Assembly: GCF_020497125.1 (NCBI RefSeq)
Contig: NC_059082.1
Coordinates: 63,938,948 to 64,002,947, forward strand
From: Mauremys mutica
Taxonomy: Eukaryota > Chordata > Testudines > Geoemydidae
DNA length: 64,000 nt
Direction: 5' to 3'
The notes beneath the pieces are model-generated. The model was not told the DNA's origin, did no database searches, and saw only the letters and a list, made by a program, of their open reading frames with translations. Every line of letters starts with the position of its first letter. The first letter of the stretch is position 1. A program made the translations under genes and the position numbers. This document shows, piece after piece, positions 54,004 through 64,000 of the stretch.

Positions 54004-54908
54004 AAAGTAAGAGTATAGAATAGATATATCTCAGATTCCATTCCAAAGCTCCTGATACAGCAAACATGTACACACGTGGATATTGAATCCCTGCTGACTC
54101 ACTACATTAAATATATTTATGTGCCTAAACCTTTGCAGGACCATAGAATAAATGAATGAATGAGATTGGAATACATAGAATCACTAGGTCTATTGATATT
54201 TGTGAGCTAAAAGGACTTGGAGTGTGATCAACAGAGAACACAGCAGCAGCATTCACAGCGCCCGGCGTTCAAGCTGGAAGAAGTATTACTATTAAACTAG
54301 AAACACTGCTTTATACTCCCTTAAATCAGTTAAACATGGACATTGCTGATACATTTACTCCTTACATTAAGTGTCCATTATAAAGTTGAGCAATAGCACC
54401 ATTGAGCCCCAATGCCGAGAGTCAGGGTAGACAGAGCACGGTATTGCTATCTGTGCAAGACTGAACTTTAAGGAATCTAGTACGTTGTTCTTATAATATC
54501 AAGAACTGAAAGTTTAAGTCAATGCAAAAAAATATCAAACGTTCAATCATGCCCACATAGTGACTTTAATAGCTTCCCTTAAGGAGAAAATTCACCAGCA
54601 TCTTCTCAAAGAAGCAAAACACAGAGCAAATTAAGCATAAATTATTGTACATGCCATTTTGCGCACACACATCTCATTATGCCCTAGGGAATACACTTTC
54701 TTTGATCTCTGCTAGGTAAAGGACATCTGACTTAGATTCCCCTTCACCCTTTACAGGTCCTACTGCCTCAGGGAATAACATGAGCACCCTCTTGTGGTGA
54801 GCAATTTAACACCTGCAAACAGCAGCTGCTAAACAGAAAGAGCATACAGCCCAATGGATGAAACAGGTAATCTGTAGTACAAAGGTTAATGTAATGTAAT
54901 AATTGGAG
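54004..54908. other. Intergenic, nothing recognised
   Basis: AT-rich sequence after the CR1 end, with no gene or repeat that I can support. Confidence 0.4.
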
Positions 54909-55085
54909 ATATACCAATCTCTTAGAACTGGAAGGGACCTTGTAAGGTCATCAAGTCCAGCCCCCTGCCTTCACTAGCAGGACCAACTACTGATTTTTGC
55001 CCCAGATCCCTAAGTGGACCCCTCAAGGATTGAACTCCCAACCCTGGGTTTAGCAGGCCAATGCTCAAACCACTGAGCTATCCCT
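54909..55085 (-). mobile_element. Cry-type turtle SINE
   Basis: On the minus strand the 5' end is tRNA-like: GGGATAGCTCAGTGGTTTGA (A box) and TTGGGAGTTCAATCCTTGAG (B box). The 3' end is CR1-like (GACCTTACAAGGTCCCTTCC). This tRNA-head, CR1-tail structure is characteristic of cryptodiran turtle SINEs mobilised by CR1. Confidence 0.82.
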
Positions 55086-57377
55086 AGCTCAAATCCTTTT
55101 AGGGTTCATTTTTATTTCAAGTGCCTCATAACTTTTTCTTCTGAAGACTGAATGGGCTCAAGACAATTTTGGCCCTCTTTAATACTCTTTAGTAAACTAA
55201 TAAATACTTTAACTCTTACTTGAAGAATCAGCTAATATTGTTTGATGAAATCTTACACAATTCTGTAAAGCCCACATGACACCAGGGTGATCTCACTACC
55301 ATCCGCATAATAATCTTTATCATAAAAAAAATATAAACATTTGATGCATGGCCATGATAACTGACAGGATTGCTCATGACAAGAGATGGAATCTGGAGTA
55401 AGGGCCTAGCAGCTGCTGATTTACAGAAATCTGCTGCCTTGCTCTCCAAGGCAGTAATCTGATTGTGATCTGCATATCATGGTGCCCAGCAAAGATAACA
55501 TAAGGAGAAGAGACATAGGAACCATCAGAGTTAAAGTCACAGATGAAAATCCCATGTAGTAATCAATAAAGAGGATTGCTAGCTCCTGCAGAAAGCTATG
55601 AAGCCCACTTGGTTCCATTGGTGTCTATGAACCACCAATGACTAAAGGTCCTGTGTTGTTTGTATTAATGCACAGAGAGCTGGTACATTTAATTCAAACA
55701 TTACAGAACACAGCAACGAGCACTTCTGTAAACCACAGCAGTCCGCAATTCTTTAATCAGTTTCTGCAGTCTAGAGATGCACCTGCCAAGGTGAACAATA
55801 ACCAAATAGCTCTGCAAAATACAAGGAACCTTCTTACATAATTGCTGCTCCACACCATCTGCCCCATCAGAAGCTAAGGCAAATCCTCGTACACACATGT
55901 ATGCAAGTATCTGTCCTTGTAAACCATTCTGATGATTTTGTGAGACCTAATAATTTAAGTTCATTTCTTACTGAATTTCAATGCTGTGCTTTAGGACCAC
56001 TTGGTTATTTGGTATTAGATGTATACATCAGATACAGTATTTCAAGAGTCCTCATGACTGCACATCAATCATCATCATGTTCCTATTACGCCTCCAGCAT
56101 TTAGGGCAGTGATGAAGCTCCTCCACTCCTGTCTGTTTCTGGCAAATCTTTAAAAATGTGGTCATGAGGAACCATTGAAAGTATTTTATTGAAAGATCTG
56201 TTGTCAGATGAGCTTCTAGGTATAAGAGGCAAAAAGGAAAGAAGTGGGCGGGAGGTCACATGCGGCAGAACAAATGGCTGTCTCTGGCAAGAGATTTTAA
56301 TTTCCCAATGGACTTTACCTGAACTCATTCTCTATTGTGCAGGGCTATTTTTAAGCTCTCCAAGCCACAAAACAAGCTGCTCACCAGACAGGTTTAAATT
56401 CTTACCTCCTTAAACTAGAGAAAGATGGGGGCGGGGAGAGAATCAAGTTTGTATGAAAGGCTTTTTTTCCTTAAGCCACTAGATCTTAGTGTACTATACA
56501 CACACACTTTTTTTAGTGTCCTGGTTACAAGACAGTAGATTAGCAGTGTCAATAGTAGATTAGCATTATATGTCATCATAGTCCAGCTGCTGGAGGATTA
56601 CATCAGAATGCAGAAGTCACAAGAAGCCCTTAAAAAGTCACCCTGAGATCACAAGTTTTACATCTTGTAATTTGATCATGAGATCAAGGGTTGAAAACAT
56701 TTTAAAGTAAGTAGAGCCACAAAGTTGGTTTACCATGAAATACAAGTAAATCAAGTTATACATGAGAAATGTGTGTCCCAGTATATAAGTATTTATCATT
56801 TAGATTTTTCTTTTTAAATTGCCAGGATGTTGTTGCTCAGATATGAAGTACATTAAAACTGGTGTAGGTTAACAAAGTCACCTTGATGGTGCCTCAGAAG
56901 AATGAGTTGTGATTAGACAATAACCACCTGTAATAAGAAGTGCTTTCAGAAGGGATGCTGTGAATACCCACTATGTAAAAACGGTTTGTTTTTACTCCAC
57001 AAATCTGCATCTTGCATTTCATCTATTGATAGCTTCTTGCTTTTTGTTCCTCTTAGCAAGACAGCAAGTTCAATTCCATTCTGGCTCACACGTCTTCAGA
57101 TTTAACTTGTCAGTTGCTCAATAGCAAAGCCTATTACATTCGCATCTCCAATGCCATCATTTTTTTTAACGCGGTTTCCCTCCCATCTTTTGATGTTATT
57201 GCTGATGGCCATCCAGGCTGAATGCACCTCACAGGGTTCAGTTCCTGAAGGCCCCTCCTTGCTTTTCCCTTTGTCCCTTCCCTCTAAGATTCCCCAGAGC
57301 AACCGTGCTCTCTCACCTTCAAGGTCTTCAGTGTTCGAATCTCCTGTGCTTTTATTATAGGTCAATTCAGAAGTGAC
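55086..57377. other. Intergenic, no gene recognised
   Basis: No credible coding sequence. The small open frames here lack splice context or similarity that I can recognise. Confidence 0.4.
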
Positions 57378-57955
57378 TGATTCTTCCTAAAAGTGCGGGG
57401 GAGCACGAGGCCTCCCTGCCCTGGCCACAGTGGAAGCCAGAGCCAGGCCGGGGAGCTTGGACACCTCCACCTGCATAGGGGGCTCCCCCAAAGAGCAGCA
57501 CCCAGCCTGTGTCCCTGCCCCTAGGACCTGCCCAGAGCAAGTGGAGGGTCTGTGGCTCCCCATAGCTGCCCACGTGGCTCTTACCCCAACCCGGCTTCCG
57601 GCCAGACCTGGGGGCAGGGCCTCTGGGCTGAAGAGCTGCAGCCAGGCCACGGTAAGAGCCTCCTAGGCAGCTGTGGGGAGCTGCGACCCTCAATCTGCCC
57701 TGGGCAGGAGGTTCAGGGGATAGGGACACAAGCTGGGGGCTGCTCTCTGCCCCACCCCACCCCAGGCAGGTGGAGGGCACACAGCTCCCTGAGCTCCCCA
57801 GGCCGCTCTGACCCTGACCAGGCTCCAACTTCCAGCCTGGCCGGGGGAAGAGGAGGGGCAGGGGGCTGGACCCGTGGCAAAGAGCGGATGGGCCAGGCCC
57901 GTCCACTTTCTAAAGTGGGAGGGCCATGGCCCTTTGGCCCCCCGGGTCAGTTTAC
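57378..57955. repeat. GC-rich dispersed repeat
   Basis: A sharply bounded GC-rich block containing AAGTGCGGGGGAGCACGAGG at one end and TAAAGTGGGAGGGCCATGGC plus CCTTTGGCCCCCCGGG at the other, typical of a reptile DNA-transposon repeat. It could be mistaken for a CpG island or a 179-209-codon gene on either strand. Confidence 0.5.
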
Positions 57956-58171
57956 TGTTGTGGGTTTTGGAAATTTCTTTAGGGCAACCAAATACACGTG
58001 TTCCCATCTCTCTAGATTAAGGCCAAAATGTTCCCACCCACATTTGAGGAATACATTTATTTATCCTAAGAATCACCTTTCCAGCCCACATTTTCATCCC
58101 CCTGCCAGACCCCTGGATGCAATATTTCATAACATTACAACTGTCACTCTGTACAAAAACCAAAACACGAT

Positions 58172-58177
58172 TTTATT
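58172..58177 (-). terminator. Candidate LITAF poly(A) signal
   Basis: TTTATT on the plus strand is AATAAA on the minus strand, about 3.3 kb after the LITAF stop. Several other AATAAA-like hexamers lie between, so the true 3' end is unknown. A Cry SINE (59.5 kb) would fall inside the 3' UTR if this site is used. Confidence 0.25.
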
Positions 58178-59518
58178 GTAAAAAGATATTCAGCAATGAA
58201 AGCAGACAGTGACTTCCATGTAATCCAGAACACGAATGTTTTTCCCCCCTCACGCACACGCACAATGTAGTATTTCCTGCATTTCCTTGAAACACTTATT
58301 TGGACACTGAAAATTGTTTTGGTCCATTCAATTTAAAACGTCTCTACATACACAATAAACAATATCGAGAAGCAATGCTCAGAACAAAGCCATAGAGGGG
58401 GTAGTAGGTGGCTTTTGCAGGTGGTTTAGCAAGCCTAAATCAAGCTCAGCGAATCCTCCCACGCAATGAGCCTTATTCCGGTTCTGACAGGGCAAAAAGA
58501 GATGTGGCAAACCACACCCTAAACAAAACCCAAACTCTGGGCCTTGTCAGTATGAGGGGCTATCGCTTCAGGGTTTCCGTGACATCACTATGTAGGGATA
58601 GGGGAACTTAGGTGAATACTTCTTTGACAATGTATCTGTTTATTCAACAAATGAACAGGGTTGCCTATGTGGAAAAGGAGTGATGTGACCAAAGACAGAG
58701 GTGCAATTTAAATCCGCCTCTTATCAGGCAAATGAATAAAGAGTTAATAAGAAGTGTCACATGCTTTTTTTGCTCCATCTGTCTCAAAACAAACAAATCC
58801 TGAGCCAAGAATTATATTTTGAGATGTGAATAAAATAAAGGCATGATTTGTCATTGTGACACATATAAGGTTATAAATTAGGATCAACTAATGGTTGTTT
58901 AAAGTCTCTATCAATAGCCTGACTGCAAATATTTTAACAACTGAATTGCAGCTTTAGATCCAGATCCTGCAAAATGCTCCGGGGCAAGCTGACCCATACT
59001 CCAGTGAACTGCAATGAGCTCAAGTTCCTCATGGGACAGCTTCCAGGTCTCTGCTATTAGCATGTTACAGTCAATACAACGTGTGTGCAGACAGTTAATA
59101 TAAATTGGTATAATATTGCAAAACAAATAGCACAGAACAGGTGCATATATCCAGTACCAGTGGGAAACAGTAGGAAAAACTACTTTAAATGTGAAAATAG
59201 TCAAAATAAGGACACTGATCATATTTGGGGAAAGTGGCATATCTGAAAACTACAGAAAATTAAAAACTTACCCAACCACATATTTTAAAAAGAAGAATAT
59301 TTTGTTATTAGGGTAGTGTTGTTTATGCTGATATAGCAAGCTTTGAAAATAAGTCTTATGGAAAAAACAGAACAGTCAAACTGCAAAATAGAAAGCAGAA
59401 TCTTCTATTTGGATTACAATACAAAAAAAATCCTTTAAATACTTGCATAAACCTGCTTTTCTGCTTTCCACAGAAGTCACCCCTACTGATGCTTCTTGGC
59501 ACTATGAGGTATTGCTAT

Positions 59519-59696
59519 TCATAGAATATCAGGGTTGGAAGGGACCTGAGGAGGTCATCTAGTCCAACCCCCTGCTCAAAGCAGGACCAATCCCCAGATA
59601 GATTTTTTTGCCCCAGTTCCCCAAATGGCCCCCTCAGGGATTGAACTCACAACCCTGGGTTTAGCAGGCCAATGCTCAAACCACTGAGCTATCCTT
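59519..59696 (-). mobile_element. Cry-type turtle SINE
   Basis: Second copy: minus-strand ATAGCTCAGTGGTTTGAGCA (A box), GGTTGTGAGTTCAATCCCTG (B box), CR1-like tail GACCTCCTCAGGTCCCTTCC. Close to consensus, so relatively young. It lies between the LITAF stop codon and the candidate poly(A) site. Confidence 0.85.
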
Positions 59697-61490
59697 CCCC
59701 CAAACCCCATCAAGCTTTGGTTTTCTTGAGTTAAGGTAACCTCTATCTATAGATAGCACACATGTAATACACAAACACCATAAATGCAGAGTGTAAAGTA
59801 CATAAAATAGTTTCAGCTCTTTATCTCCATTATTCTGTTGTCAGTTAGCTGCTACTTTAGTAAATTCTTGTGGTGCACTAAATATCAGACCTGAAACTTT
59901 TTCTAAATATAGAAGGAGTTCTTAAAACCACTTGCAAATTGAACCACAAAAAGCAAAATCAGTTTAGAAAAATAAAGAAATAAAAGTCAGCTATGTATCT
60001 GTAGTACAATAGCCACTGCATTTCAATGTTACAAGTTGTAATGTTTTGGGGAAGAAAGTTACCCCTATTCCAAATATTTAGAGAGACTTTTTTAAAGAAT
60101 TATAGTTGCAATATTTATTGTTTACATGGGTTAATACAACTTTACAATCACAGCTCATATTTAAACTCAACTTCTAATGTTGCTTTTTTACACAGACCTC
60201 ATTCAACCAAATCACAGCAAACACATTTGAACCTTCAGTGGTGGAATCACGCTCTGCCTGACACAAGGAGCAGTGTTAGGCTGTAGTTTCTATCAGACCA
60301 CTCTACCCCAATAATGAGAAGTACTTCAACCTTCAGAGACTCACACCTCAATTCCTGTGATCAGTGTCTGGAAATTCTACCCATATTTCATTTTGGAAAC
60401 TTCTCTTTCATTTGAAATATCACCATACAAGTCTTATCCAGCTAGCACTCACTCAGTGAAACTCCTTAACGAAAGAAGTTACCTTCTTAATGAAAAGATG
60501 TGATCAGATTACACCAACAGCAAGTAAAAAGTTGTTTTTAAAAAATCAAAACAAAATATTTATGCAGATGGAATCCAAGCTTTATAAACTTAAAGGCCTC
60601 AGGTTTGTTTTTTTTGTTTTGTTTTTTAAGGATTTATTATTTGGCTCATGTAATTATATTATAGGAAAGACAACACTGATAAAGCCATGGCTCTATCAGC
60701 ATTTCCATCAGAAAGCTATTTTCACAGATTTATAACTCAGCAGTAAAAAAAAAAAATATACATACATATATTTATAAAAAAAATCCTGCACAAAAACACT
60801 CTGTGCAGTGCTAAAGGTCTGACTGAACTCACAAACAGCAAGGAAACTGGGAGACCATGTTGAAAAGCCATCTGACGTGGTAGCCTGAGTGGGCTGGATT
60901 TGGTAAAGCAGCCTAAGGGAAAAGCCAAAAACTTAAGGCTATTTTTGGTTCTGTTTCTTTTAAAGGCAATTTTTAAAAACAAATTTAAAGTGAATTTTAG
61001 TGCACGTAAAAGGTATCAGATTGACTACACTAGAGACCAGAAGTCCTTTTTAGCCACAGAATAGGACCATCACAGACAGTCCCCTGCCAACCTGCTTCAA
61101 TACTTTCCCAGAGGCATCATTTTAGGCGTAAGAAGGTAAGTTTGCCTGCGTGCAAGTTCAGACCTTGGTCTCTGTGACAAAGGTGTCAATCCACATAGGG
61201 AACTTTCTAATATTAACCAGACCCACACCATCAGCTATTTTGCATAAACCGTAGAGGGACAACATTTGGTCACTACCAACTTGACTAAGTGGCCTGTGAA
61301 GTGACAGACTATATATCCCCTTACCAGTCCTGAGTCCCCCCTAAGCAGATTCTTACTATTAAAACAACAGTGAGATAAATCTTGATCCATTCACAATGAC
61401 AATGCACAGAGATCTTCATGAAGTTCAGAAAGAGCTTGAAAAGGTGCTGAACAATCTTGGACATCCATCTTCACTTATTTTTGATATTGC
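59697..61490 (-). other. Probable LITAF 3' UTR or flank
   Basis: AT-rich, no coding signal. By position this is most likely the LITAF 3' UTR on the minus strand, with several AATAAA-like hexamers. Extent unknown. Confidence 0.4.
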
Positions 61491-62941
<1,451 letters not shown>

Positions 62942-63564
62942 CTAAAACAAAACTGGAAAACAGACAATGTACAAGCTGTTTAGGGAATAAAAGTTATAGT
63001 ACAGGGTACATTCAGATAAGAAAGAAGGTGGTTGGCTGGCAGACAAACATTTTATTCAGAGTAATAAATCTGAGCAGGATTTTTTGTTAGTCTTATTTTT
63101 AAAGATTTAAAAATTGTTCTTTAAAGTGTTTTTTTTTTAAATACAGTGCCTCTCCTCATCCAAAAACACTATTTCCAGAACAATTTTAGTTTCTCAACCT
63201 TCCTTCTTCAATTGAAGATGCTGTAAGAGGCAGATCCAGCATTTTTACTAACATAGCAGGCTAGCAACCTCTCCCCTCCATCTCCTGTAATTTCTCTTAT
63301 TTGGAGCTCAAATCCTCCAGGGTGCTATATGCCATCAATACCTGTTAATCAACCACCCAGGACATGCTTAGCACACTGGATTCAACTCAACCCCAGTGTT
63401 GAGTCATTAAAATCACGTTTAAAATATGATCCTTGACCTTTCAAGGGTTTTCAATTTTACCACACCTGCTGTTTGCCAAAACAGAGTTTTTTCACTCAAC
63501 CTATCTCCATCTCTTGGGTTTCATACTGAAAACGATGAGGAAATTGTCATAAAAATAAACATCA

Positions 63565-63650
63565 GTGTGGCATTATTATGACATCAGTGTGGCATTATTT
63601 CCCAGTAAACACCAACCCCCCCCCCCCACACACACACACACACACACTTA
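63565..63650. repeat. Short duplication and (CA)n microsatellite
   Basis: CATCAGTGTGGCATTATT is directly repeated (about 63,560 and 63,581), followed by C10 and about 11 CA units at about 63,618-63,649. Confidence 0.85.
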
Positions 63651-63659
63651 CTTTTCATG

Positions 63660-64000
63660 CTGGGGGAGGGGCACTCTATGGGGTGTAGAATGGGGGGGGC
63701 TCTATAATGGATACCATGGTGGGGAAGAGAGGACTCATGGGATGTAGCGCAGGATGGGGCTCTACAGGGGCGGTACCAGGTACTCCCAGGGGCCCTGCCA
63801 GCAGGACTCCAAGGCGGCTGTACCAGGCACCGCCACGGGCAGAGGCACCCTAGCTGGGACAGGCGCAGTCCCGGGCAGTTTTGAGACTCTCGAGGATGGG
63901 GCCATAGGAGACTGGGAGGGGATTGGGCGCGTTGCCGCGTGTGGAGAGGGGGCTGCTGTATTGGGAGGGAGGGGGAAGGCGGTTCCTGATCCCAGAAACA
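63660..64000. repeat. GC-rich block upstream of LITAF
   Basis: G-rich sequence with repeated GGGGCTCTA and CCAGGCACCGCC-type units. It may be a repeat or part of the LITAF first intron; it runs off the window and no promoter can be assigned. Confidence 0.3.

Noticed and set aside
54909..55085. tRNA gene suggested by A and B boxes
   Set aside because: The tRNA-like head continues into a CR1-like tail and a second copy exists at 59.5 kb, so it is a SINE. The cloverleaf is not complete.
57367..58181. Open frames of 179 and 209 codons and a CpG-island-like peak
   Set aside because: They coincide with a bounded GC-rich repeat, both strands are open, and no splice or homology support exists.

Overview
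The window is vertebrate nuclear DNA, most likely from a cryptodiran turtle. Two SINE copies combine a tRNA-like head with a CR1-like tail, as in the turtle Cry family. There are also several CR1 LINE fragments, MIR/CORE-type SINEs, many hAT-type MITEs with 8-bp target duplications, and a DIRS retrotransposon. No species is proposed. The genes are spliced, and about 97% of the window is intron, intergenic DNA or repeat.

Two genuine genes were found, both on the minus strand. (1) From 36.93 kb down to at least 18.25 kb there is the 5' part of a multi-exon gene for a secreted large lipid transfer protein (LLTP), with a vitellogenin/ApoB-type N-terminal domain. Eight coding exons (960 nt, 320 codons) join in frame with GT-AG introns. 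They run from a signal peptide through the diagnostic NIKRGI(L) segment, paired cysteines and the start of the helical domain. The rest of the gene was not confidently found and may lie below 18 kb or outside the window. (2) At 61.49-62.94 kb are the three coding exons of LITAF (152 aa), with PSAP and PPxY motifs and the zinc-knuckle, membrane-inserting LITAF domain. Its 5' UTR exon and promoter probably lie beyond 64 kb.

Layout: 0-18 kb is repeats (hAT MITE at 11-356 and another at 4957-5643, CR1 at 3, 12 and 15 kb, MIR-like SINEs, hAT MITE at 17.6 kb). 18.2-37 kb is the LLTP gene, with repeats in its introns, including an 82-bp near-perfect palindrome and nested hAT elements. 38.4-40.2 kb is a decayed hAT transposase of the GTF2IRD2/ZBED-like type. 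41.6 kb is a Tigger-like MITE. 44-54 kb is a nest of retroelements: an old DIRS gag relic, a non-LTR retrotransposon relic, and a CR1 copy split by a nearly complete 6.9-kb DIRS element, which is itself split by an 802-bp solo LTR with a 4-bp target duplication. 54.9-61.4 kb is intergenic DNA and probable LITAF 3' UTR with two Cry-type SINEs. 61.5-64 kb is LITAF and GC-rich flank.

The two genes do not evidently work together. LITAF acts in endosomal sorting, and the LLTP would act in lipid or yolk transport through the secretory pathway. The point of most interest is an ApoB/vitellogenin-like gene beside LITAF, a position where I know of no such gene in mammals. No prokaryotic features, CRISPR arrays, rRNA or functional tRNA genes were seen.
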